From Brugia malayi (lineage: Eukaryota; Nematoda; Chromadorea; Rhabditida; Onchocercidae), in contig NW_025062476.1 of the NCBI RefSeq assembly GCF_000002995.4, positions 11,034,501-11,098,500 of the forward strand: DNA of 64,000 bases, read 5' to 3'. The position numbers and the translations under genes were made by a program. Positions 12,497 through 23,800 of the stretch are shown one piece after another. Below the pieces are notes generated by a model. It had not been told where the DNA came from. It saw only the letters and a program-made list of their open reading frames with translations, and made no database searches. Each line of letters starts with the position of its first letter. Position 1 is the stretch's first letter.

Positions 12497-14127
12497 ATGC
12501 AATGTTGTTCGATATGCAAAAATTGAATTGAAATTGCTGTAAATAAAATTACCAATAATATATTTAAAAGAATAATTATTGTATGAATAAACATTCATAA
12601 CAACAACAAATAATTCCTACAATTCATATTTATCGATTTTTTCAATTTAAAATTTTATAAAAAGCAAATAAAAGATTGGAGAGAAATACATATTTGAATA
12701 ATAAATGTTGCAGAATTGTTATTTGTGTTTCTATTTGGTATATTTGAAATGAAAGAAAGTAATTAGCAATAATTCGATGTAATTTAACACAGTTAAAGCG
12801 ATATTAATTAATTATTCATTCAATCAAATTAATCAATCAATCAGTAAGTTATTAATTAACATTTTGAATTTTTTTATTTCAAAAAATAGCACAATTTGAT
12901 TATTTATTTTAACATAAAATTTTTTCATTTTTATTACAAACAACTAAATTGACAGTATAATATTTTATATAATTCTTTTTTTTTCAGTTTAACTTTTGCA
13001 AAATGAAATAATCTGATCCGACTATTACTTACATTGTGTTTTAAATTCTAATATATTATTTTTTGATTAAACAATAAAATAAAAGAATTGCAAAAGTTGT
13101 AATAAATTTCATTATTATTTTATCATTTAATTTTAAAAATGCATATTGTAAAAAATTAGTGGAAAATTTGTAATTGTTTAAAAAATTTTCCCGCAGTTTA
13201 TATAATTTTAAACTTTGACTTAGATCTATCGTATTTTTTGATTTACTTTTATCTCACTGATATGCTTCTTATCAATTTTTCAATTGATCTATTCCCAGTA
13301 ATGCTTTGAGATGCATACAGCAATTTCTTCATTTATAATCATTCTCATATCATGATTACTTCTTATATATACTTTTCTATCTTTATGTTATTAATTATCG
13401 GCTATCAACTTTAAAGTAAATATTAAACTTTGAATATCTTAAAGAAAAACTTTTATATACTAATTTTACTGCTAAATTTTTATTGGTCATTTTTGCCTAT
13501 GGCTTTTAATTCAATTAATTCTAATTGTTTTTTACATCAAAAAGGAAAAAACAAATCTTTCATTACATTATTTTTTTGCAAATAAATGTAAAACTTTTTC
13601 TAAAGAATAAAAATAAATATATGTCTAATTGATTATTTAATTACAGCAAGATTTTGATGGATGATACAAATAAATCATTAGATTATTGAATATTTAATAA
13701 TTTGATTATTAATTATTATTATTGATTATCGAATATTATTATTATTATTGAATATTTATTATTAATTTTTTGATTTAATTTTTTTTTTCTGTTATGATTG
13801 AAAATTAATTTCATGAATTATATTAGATCTTCTAAATTTTGTGACAAATAAACATGAATTTGATGAATACTGATAAATGTCTCATGGCATTTGATTACTG
13901 ATAAACTTTAACTAGTCATTTTTACTTGAATTTTAATTCATTTAATTGTAATTTTTTATTTGTTATAGTATTTGTTGACTATATAATTTTAATTCAAGTT
14001 ACTCAATTTTTTACTTTCGATATTAGTTTTGATAGCTATGGAATTTTTCAAAATTTCATTTTAATTTTTTTATCAATTACAGCATTTGATTCACTTATCA
14101 TTTATCACTTATCATAACAATAACACT

Positions 14128-17100
14128 ATGGCATGTTGGATAGTGACACTGCAAGGTGGTCCAAAACGAACGACACAAGCAGCGGTTGCCTTAAATGATA
14201 AGATTTATGCATTTGGTAGTTGCTGGTGTACCGAACCTGCCGAAACCTTTGGTGTACACGTTTTAAATACTAGTTTGTTTCTGAGTTTCTAAATTTTTTT
14301 TTTCATCTTTATCTGATTTTAAAACAAATTAATTTTTATCCCAAAAAAAAATTTTTTTATTTAATAATTAAACCTACTTTTACATTAATTGAATTATAAT
14401 CGATATTATAAATCAAATATTTATATATAAATTTGCTTAAGTTATTTTTTTTTGTTCATCTTTTTCATATAATTACTTCACAAAATTTTATTGCTAACTA
14501 ATAATGTTTCTATTTTTTCAAAGTAAAAAAAAAATTTCATTGTATTTTTAGTTTTTGACAGATTAATTAAAGAATTTTGTAACTTTTTTATAAAAAAATA
14601 AGAAAAATAAATGAAGAGAAATGACGTAATACAAATAAATAGTATATGTGAGAAAAATTTATTTAAAATTTAATAGGTAAATTTTATTTACATATGTAAA
14701 AATGATTTTAATTCTTTGTAAAATAATACGAGCTGAAGTTGATAAAAAATTTCGACTTCAAATTATATTAATTAATAAATTAACAAATACTATAAGCTAT
14801 CTCTAAATAATTCCATTCCTCCATTTTTCCCTCTTTTCCTCTCTCTCTCTCTCTCTTTATCATTAACATAAAAATTCCCTTAAATGAATAATAATTTTTT
14901 TTATTATTTCATATTAATTATTTCAATTAATGGAAGTAATTATACTTAATTTTATTTTCTTTTTTGTTTAATTTTTCATTTTTTCTTTTTGAATTAAATT
15001 AAAAATTTTCAATTTCTATTATTACTATAACTATTTTGTATTTTAGTTGATTATCGTTGGCAACGAGTACCAACACGATTATTTCAACCAAATCCATCAC
15101 AGCAATTTATCGATGATTCAGGACAAATTTATGAGCCATATGGTGAAAGTCCAGTTCATCGAGTTGGTCACAGTGTTGTTGAATATAAGGGTAAAATTTA
15201 TTTGTGGGGCGGTTTTTGTCATGAGATAGGAGTGCTATGCTCAAAGATGTATTGCTTTGATCCAGGTAATTTCTTTTCTCTCTCTCTCTCTCTCTAAAAA
15301 ATTCTTTTATGCATATAATTTTAATAAATATTCTTTCAAAAATTTGAGAAAGAAAAAATTATTCTTTTTATTTAATTAATTAATAATAGTTTAATATAGG
15401 GTAAAAAAGAAAAAGTTATAATTTTCTTTTTATCTTGCTTACTATTGAGTTATTTAAAAAATAAAATATTTGAATGAAATTTTAATATTAACGACTAACA
15501 AAAAAAAAATTTGTACATACAATATGAGAAAAGGGGAAAAACGAATATTGGTAATAGAATATGATAAAAAAGGATTAAAATTTGAAATTCGTTTTTCAAG
15601 TATTTAAGTATTATTTTAAGAAGAGCGAACTTGGTCAGTAATTCCATGTGCTAGTGGCGAAGCAACCGGACGTGAAAAGCATACAGCTGTGGTATTTAAT
15701 GATATGATGATTGTGTATGGCGGTTCTGAAGATCAGCAACCAAGATAATTAATTAATTAATTAATTAATTGAGAATTAATAATTGTTATAGTATGTAATA
15801 TATGAGAATAAAGATGGTAAAAAGTTGAAAATTAAAAATGATAACAAATTTAAAATAATTAAATTATTGTTTGTTTGTTTTTTTGTTTCATTTTTCACCA
15901 TGCAATATTAAACAATAAAAAAAAAAACTATTATTAATTTAAATAATTTTTCTATTTTTAGATTACACAATAATGTTTGGATATATAATTTTAAAAGAAG
16001 AATATGGTTTAATATGATTGTATACGTAAGTTATTATTACTAAATATATAAAAAAAATAATATACATAAAAAAATTATGAAAATAAAAGTAGTACAAAAC
16101 TAATTACATAAATAATAATATAAATTTATTCTTTCCTTCTTATTTTGTTTTTTTACAAATTTTAACAATTTGAAAATTTAAATTATCTCGTATATAATAA
16201 ATAAATGATATGCTATAAAATTTTTTCATCATTTCTAAAAGTTTTTACAAAAAAAAAAAAAAAAAAAATTGAAAATATAAATTGAATACAGGGTGATATA
16301 CCACGAGCACGAATGAATCATACAGCATGTGTCATTGATGATAAGATGTATGTGTTTGGTGGCGTTGACTTCTTACATCAAGAATTATACCTGAATGTGT
16401 TGGATTTACGGCATTGTTACTGGGAGACACCGGATGTCACCGGTGAAAGACCGTATGGATTAGTAGATGCATGCTGCTGTAAATTGTTTTGAAAAATTTT
16501 AATAAATTATATTAAAATATTCATTTAAGATTTTTTTTTTGGTTAAAAAAAATCTTTTTTTCTTTAAATGATAAATTTATGTATTTTAATTCTTAAAATA
16601 ATAAAACTAATTGCTTTTATTGACTATTTTGTGAATTTAAATTCGTTTTTTTTTTTTTTTTTTTTGGATTTGGAAATGTATAAGAAATTTTTTTTTTTAC
16701 AAATTGATAAGTTAAATTTTAATAAAATTTTATCTTAATAAAAAATTATCTTAATGAAATATATAAACAAAGGAATATCTTAATAAAATTTATATCATTT
16801 ATAGGGGTATATAATAAGCAAATGTATATATTTGCTGGTTGTCGACATGAAGATGATCAATATATACCGGGACTCTTTCGATATGATCCGGAAATATCGG
16901 TGTGGCGTAAAATGCATCCATTTGGTTTGAAAGGTCCAAGCGGACGACAGCGCCATTGTGGTGTGATCGTTGGTGATTGCGCTTATGTATTTTGTGGTCT
17001 CGCGTAAGGATTCTTTAAATTAAAAAACAAAAAAATTATAAACTTGTCGAACTTTTAATTTATTGTAATATCAATCATATAATACATAATTCATAAATGA

Positions 17101-17992
17101 AAATCAGTTGATTAGATAATTATTTATTAAATATTAATGCCAAAAATATTTGAAATATATTTTATTTTACAACAAAAAATAAAATAAATAACAATAGAGA
17201 TATTTCTGAAATTAATTATATAATTTAAAGCTATGAAATGAATACAATACATTTATAATGTTTGACTTAAATATGCATTTCATATATTAATTGAAATTAA
17301 AAACTGTATATTTTTAAATTATTGCTGCAATTTTTCTTTTTTGTATACTTAATATTTGATTATTGTCAATTTTAGACAACTCATTTCCTATAATGAAATG
17401 CTTGGCTTTGGTTGTTTACTGGAAATGTGTGATCTCAATGTTCTCAATTTCAGTTAGTTTTGAAATAATTATTTTTAAAAAAATAAATAAATAAATAATT
17501 TTTCTCAATATTTTGTTAACAATTATTTTATTGCTTATAAAAAATGAAAAATTTTTTCTTAAATTTTAACATAACTTTTTTAATTCATCCATTTTTCATT
17601 TTATAGATTGGAAATTGAAAGATCTTGCAGCAATTGCCGTACTACGATATCAATTACCTAGAACAAGTTATAATCTTCCACTTGAATTAAGGTTAATCTT
17701 AATTTATTACTTATTAATTTTTTTGTTCTTTTATTAAATATTTTTCTCTTAAACTTTTGATGCATCGAATATTTTGTGGTATATTAAGAAGAAAAAGAAA
17801 AAACGAAAATAAAAAGAATGAAAGCTCACAAATGCTATAACTTTTTAAAAAAAAGTTATAGAATTTTGATTTATACATTTATTTTAATAATATAATAGAA
17901 AAAAAAAAGCATTCATATTCAATCAATGAAATTATTTAAATTATTTTAGAATTCATCTTGATATGATGACAACACCGAATCATGTTTTATGA
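14128..17992 (+). pseudogene. KLHDC3-like kelch protein, copy 1; splice donor of exon 3 lost
   Basis: Coding exons 14128-14272, 15047-15265, 15621-15744, 15962-16025, 16292-16478, 16805-17003, 17376-17452, 17607-17691 and 17950-17992 would give 380 residues. The N-terminus (MACWIVTLQGGPKRTTQAA), the glycine pairs of successive kelch blades (LWGG, VYGG, VFGG) and the C-terminal LKDLAAIAVLRY motif match KLHDC3, a beta-propeller substrate receptor of CUL2 E3 ligases. Exon 3, however, ends CCAAG followed by ATAATT where the paralogs have GT, and reading through meets TAA at 15746-15748. The conserved CGR..H motif at the end of exon 5 has become YGLVDA. All other frames and splice sites remain open. 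I call it a probable recent pseudogene. A one-base assembly error or use of an unusual donor is the alternative. Confidence 0.7.
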
Positions 17993-19055
17993 GTGTAATA
18001 TGCTTAACGAAGAAACATTTGAATGAATTAAATTCAATTTTTCATCCATCTTTTTTTACTTTTTTTATTGACAGTCATTCGTTCCTTTTTTTTTTCTTTT
18101 GAAAAAAGAAAATTGTTTTCATTTCAATTTTCATTTATTTTATTCGTTTTTGCTTTTATTAAATTTCATATTTTCAACTTTCAAAACCACAAAAAATTTT
18201 ATCAAAAAATATTATTTATTCTAATTGAGAAAACAAAAAAAAAAATTACCAAACATTTACAATTATAATTTATCACAATTAAAAAAAACCTCTTTTTCTT
18301 CTCTTATCAACCTCTCTCTCTCTCTCTCTCTTTCTCTCTTTCATATGACAATTTGACAACCACTTTTTTACTTAAAAAAAAGAAAAGAAAACTCATCAAA
18401 TTTATACCTCATACATAGTGATATGTTCATAATTTTTTCTGTTCAATTATGAAAATACCTGTAATTTTGATGACATTTTGAATTGTACTCAAATTAATTT
18501 TATTCTTTTCTTTGAATAAATTTACTAAATTAATCTATCATTTATACTTCTGCAAAATGCTTTCCTTTTTTTTTTTTCTTTCTGCTATGCTTCAAATTTG
18601 TGCCACAATGTTTTTCCTTTTTCTGTTTTGAAATTTATTTCTACAATGTTAAATTTTTATATTTACAAAGGAATAAAAATCATTGCAAGCAAATTCAACA
18701 AAATGTTTTGGCTTTTTTCTTCCGTGGTAATTTGTCTATTACACGTAAAATACGTGAGGAATAATTACGCGGAAAACAAAGTAAAAAATTTTAAAGCATG
18801 TTTATGAATTTTTTCATGCCAAAAAAGAAGAAATTCTATTTGAAATTGTAAATTAACAGAAAATTTATTAAAAATTCTATTCAAATAGCAATGCAATAAT
18901 GCAATGTAATTAAAAAAAAAAAAGTTTAAAAAAAATTTTGAAAAAAGGTACAATGTTATCATATAATAAGGCTTAAAAAAAATTTAGAAAAAATTTAGAA
19001 AAATTTTAGAAATGTTATTTAAAAATTTCGAGAATTGTGTTTTTTTCTAATTCAG

Positions 19056-19214
19056 AAATACAGTGCCATTAAATTTATCATATCATATCCAATGATAAAT
19101 CATTTAGAAATATTTAATGTTAACGCTATCATTCCGAATTGTTTATCACGGAATGATCCAGAGATTATCAACAACAGTAACAGTACAATAATTAATACAA
19201 TAACTAGTATTTAA
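19056..19214 (+). other. Orphan exon-like segment
   Basis: After a good acceptor (TTCTAATTCAG, ending 19055) the sequence is open for 52 codons to TAA at 19212-19214, with a non-repetitive translation containing IIPNCLSRNDPEIINNSNS. It lies 1.1 kb beyond the stop of kelch copy 1. Splicing from exon 8 of copy 1 would use a different frame and give only a 13-residue tail. It may be a terminal exon of an unseen gene or chance. Confidence 0.2.
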
Positions 19215-20585
19215 TAAAAAAAGTTTGCAAATTTTCAATTTTGCCATATTTCAATAAATGATAAGAAATTTGACTTAATAAAATGCAATATATTTATGAC
19301 AGCTGTAATTATATAAAATAAATTAATTCATTCATCGTGAATAAAATTTTTTAAAATAATTTTTTTTGATGTATTATGATAATAACAATATTAACATAAG
19401 AAAATTTCACTTTATTAGATGAAATTAAAAACACTTTATTTAATTCAGAAGTGGAATTTTACAATAAATTATTAAAAGATGAGAGAATTAATATAATAAA
19501 AATTTATTTATGCCACATAGCAATTTTATACTATTTTATGTCATTTAATGATAAATAAAAAATATTTTTTATTTCATTTTGCCAACATATTGAAATGTTA
19601 TCACTTTGATGAAAAAAAAAAAATAAATAAAAAAGGAAATAGTATTGATAAATCATCCAACTTATCACATCTTTGTTTATTTGATTATAATCCAATTTAA
19701 ACAAAAAAATTTTTTAAAGCACTGATAAAGTTTTAATTAAATATTTCTGTAAAAAACTGAATTTATTCACCGAAATTGATGTAAACAATTACTTTATTCT
19801 TGTTTTTTGTTTATTTTTTTCTTATATTCTTTGTACTTATTATTTATTTACTTGATACTTATTATTTATTTACCAGTTTTTATTGCATTTTTATTGCTCT
19901 GTTAAAATTTTTAATTACTGTTTTGAATTATATTAATCAAAAATAACATATTATTAAGAATGTTATTTTCTTTTTTAATCTTTTAAGATAACTATTTCAG
20001 TAATTTCAAAAAGTAAACATTTATTGTAATCATTAGAAAATGATTTATGAATCAAACATAACATTCATCAATGTTTCAATTCTTCTCATACACATGTCGG
20101 AAATTAGTGATTAAAAAGAAAAAAATGATTGATGAAAAAGACTAATATAAAATTATGCATAGATCACAAATTGATTAAAATTGAATTTAATTTAATTATT
20201 ATGATCGATTTTTGAAAAGTTGAATTATTAAGTAATGTAATATATGCAATATGAATAAATGCATAAGTAATACTTAAAACTGAAACAACAAAAAATTATA
20301 GATGATATTCTTACAATGATTTATCAGTAATCATTTTATAATATGCATAAATTTCGAACTGATAATCTGATCGAAATATTGCTAATCATTCCATAATTTC
20401 AAATATCAGTAAGTGAGTCAAAAAGAAATTGTATAAAAAGGAAAAAACAAAAAAGGCAGAGATTTCAGGGAAAGAAATGCATATAAATAAAGTATGTAAA
20501 TATTTACTAAATCATAATGCAAAGAAATAAATAATTTCGTATTTGTTCAAAAATTTTAAAACAATGCTATATGAATCAGTGAGTA

Positions 20586-20690
20586 AGAATAGCAACAATA
20601 ATAATAGACGGCAACAATTATAATAGAAATAATAATAATGGCAACAATAATAATGACAACAATAATAATAATGATAACAGTAATACAAGA
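20586..20690. repeat. GCAACAATAATAAT microsatellite
   Basis: Imperfect tandem trinucleotide array built from ATA/AAT and GCAACA/GACAAC blocks. On the minus strand it produces a Tyr/Cys/Leu-rich spurious reading frame. Confidence 0.75.
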
Positions 20691-20815
20691 AATGAAAAAT
20701 GACTATTTTAGAAATGATCAAATGATATAAAATATTATTTAAAAATAAAAAATTCACGAAAAAAATATAACAATTGCGCATTTCAAAAAATTTTCCAATA
20801 AAAAAGAAGCACATT

Positions 20816-23800
20816 TCACGTCACATAATTAGGTGTAACTCTCATGCTAATATTATATCTGAAATTTGAAATGAATACATAATTAAATTTATTAGTAAAT
20901 TGTTGATGCTTAATTTTGATGATAAAATTAAAAATAACAGTGGAAAATAATAACAGCTTGTTGATTTTTTGTAACGATCAAATAATAATTGAAGTATGTT
21001 TTTAAATATACTTAAAATGATTTAAGCCATATTTTTCCATAAATTTTAAAATATTTCAGAAAGAATTTGGATTATTTGATTCATCTAAAATTGAATGCAT
21101 TTCAAACTTTTTATAATTAATTATTTTATTATAGATTAGATTAATTAAGCTACAGCAAAAGCATGGAAAAATGTGAAAAATAAGAGAAGAATGTAAGATA
21201 AACTTACTTTATCCAAAATGGAAGTAAATTAAAAAGATCGCTACTTACTCCATTTCTCAATAATGAAATGATGCAAAGATCTTCCAATTTAAAATCTGTA
21301 ATTTTTACTTTCAATAATCACTGAGATTTTTTAATGAATTTATTATTGAATTTTAACTTGGCAAATGTTAGGTAAAAATTGATAGCTTTAGTAATATTAC
21401 AAAATCACAAATAAATATTATGGTGTGAATGCACTTTTTATAATTAATTATTTTATCATAGATTAGATTAATTAAGCTATAACAGAAGCATGGAAAAAAT
21501 GTGAAAAATGAGAGAAGAATGACAAAGCTTATTTAAAAAAATAGTTAGTTAAATAATACATCGTTGTAAAAAAGAAAAATTAGTTGCTAAAGCTAATGAG
21601 TAATGGATAAATTAAAGCTAAATGAGAAGTTAATTGATAAAATTAATAAATAGACTAATTAATTAGTAGCATTATCAAATCTCAACAAATTTACCGCATT
21701 AAAAAATGAAATATAAAAGTAAAAATAAAATGCAAAATTAGTTTAAAGTTTGATTAATAACCATAACAAAATATAAATTCTCATTTCTTAAATTTATTTA
21801 TTAATTAAACAAAGAATAATTAATTAATTTTATACCATCTAATCAAATTTTAACATTATTATTAAATTTTAATATGATTTATTATGAGATAATATAATAC
21901 TAATTAAATTCATTTCTTGTTACAATAAAATAATAATTTTAATAATTGCTTTACTGTAAGTAAACATTTTTTCAATAATAATATAAAAAGAAATTTGTTA
22001 CAAAATTTAACTAACCGTAATCAAGAACATGAAGATCAGCTATTTCTCTGACCAATTGCGCATCAGCAGCAATACTGGGAGGTAAATTAAATTCAGCCAC
22101 TGCCCTTAAATGATATTATAAAGTAATGTCAGATGATATTGTTCTCATTTGGTACTATTTTTAAACTGAAAAATATTTTAAAAAAAAATAAAAAAGAAAC
22201 TAACCACTTCATTTTACAATAAAAAAACATGATCATGTACTAATAATAATAATAAAGTATAGTATACATAGTATGGTTAAATAATTTTAATAATAATTTA
22301 TAGTATTAAAAACTTACTGAATTATTAGTTTAAAAAAGTTATTGTTCATTTCTTGCTACAATAAAATAATAATTTTAATAATTGCTTTACTGTAAGTAAA
22401 CATTTTTTCAATAATAATCTTGATAATAATAATCTACAATACACTTTAAAAATATTAATAATTCAAAATACAAAGTAATCTTGAAAATAATTCATAATAT
22501 ATTTCTTAAGAAATAATAATAATAATCTCTGATGATAAAATGGAAAAAAGAAGCAGAAGAAATATCAATAATTACCAAATATTTAATATTTAAACAATAA
22601 TTTGTATAATACTTATTAAAAGCCAAAAAAAATGATAATTATATAATAAACTCAAATAAAAAACAATTTTATTAATTAATAAATTTTAATATTATGTAGC
22701 TAATACTATGCAATTAATTACAAAACAAAACAATTAGTAATTAAGTTGGAAAAGTAACAATTACTATTATAATAAAGTGATAATCTATGGTATATGCATG
22801 ATTTTTTTTAAATAAAAGATAAATTTAACATTAGCTATTAATTATTGAGTTAAAAAAAAAATTAAATTATTCTAAAATAATTATTTATCACTTAAAAAGA
22901 AAAAAAAAATGATAAGCATACCCCAAACCACCAAATATAAAGACACGATCATTAACAATAACAGAACAGTGTCGTTGTCTTGATATCGGCCGATTTAAGC
23001 CATACTGTTGCAGAAGACGCCATCGGGAAGTTTCGGGATTAAATTCATGAAGTGTATTTAAATGCTGATAATGATCATGCTGATAACCACCAAAGATATA
23101 CAACATCCCTTGATGAACCCCTCAAATATTACTAATTACTTCAATTTTTAATTTTTTTTCCATAATTAATTAATTAATTTGAATTACGACTAAATTTTAA
23201 ATTAAGAATCAACAAATCATTACATCTTTTAAACTATATTAATTCCTAGGATTAAAAATAAAAAGGAAAATTACATATTTTTAAAAGTTTTTAATTCAAA
23301 TAAACTAAATTTACAGCTTATCATAATTGTTTATTTTTATTTTTGGAAATTTTTTTTTTCATATGAATTTACAAAATAATTTATTGCTTATTAAAATAGA
23401 TAATAAACAATAAATCAGTAAATAAAAAGTATAAAACATACAAGCGGAATGATTTCGACGTCCACATGGAATATCACCGGTTTCTTCCGGTTTTTCCCAG
23501 CGACCTGTTTCTAAATTTAATACATCCAAGCCTAAATCATTCACAAAATCATTCTTACCACCAAATACATACATTTTTCTGTTAATTACGCATGCTGTAT
23601 GAAATTCTCGTCCGTTTGCTGGCATTTCACCCTGAAGTAATCAATAAATTTAATTGAGAAAGTAGAATTTATTTTTAGCGATTAGATTTTCAATGAATGA
23701 AATATATTAAAAATGAATTGTTATTGCTACTTTTTATCTAATTATATGTAATTAGTTGGATAATTAATTAAACTTAGTCAACAATTTACATATTTTCAAT

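Larger units (their letters stand above)
11307..14127. other. Intergenic AT-rich region
   Basis: Between the saposin-like gene and the first kelch gene. No coding exon seen. It holds an ACGT-rich cluster at 12402-12496 and otherwise low-complexity AT sequence. An acceptor-like TTACAG at 14077-14082, 45 nt before the kelch start codon, is a likely trans-splice site. Confidence 0.55.
17993..20815. other. Intergenic AT-rich region between kelch copies 1 and 2 (3' ends facing)
   Basis: The two flanking genes converge here. It contains a CT tract (about 18308-18345), many poly(A/T) runs, an orphan exon-like segment at 19056-19214 and an (ATAATAATGGCAAC)n-like microsatellite at 20586-20690. Short hydrophobic reading frames at 18068-18962 have the composition expected of AT-rich noise. 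Confidence 0.5.

Noticed and set aside
18068..18962. Three Phe/Lys-rich ORFs
   Set aside because: Poly(A/T)-driven, no family similarity, no intron signals consistent with a gene.
20512..20814. 100-codon minus-strand ORF rich in Tyr, Cys and Leu
   Set aside because: Driven by the ATAATAATGGCAACA microsatellite. It ends exactly where the last exon of kelch copy 2 begins, by coincidence.
21081..21087. First guess for the last exon of kelch copy 2 (TTTTAG then ATGA)
   Set aside because: It gives an immediate stop, while 20858-20816 gives a 43-nt exon with SMRVTPN that matches the tails of the other two copies.
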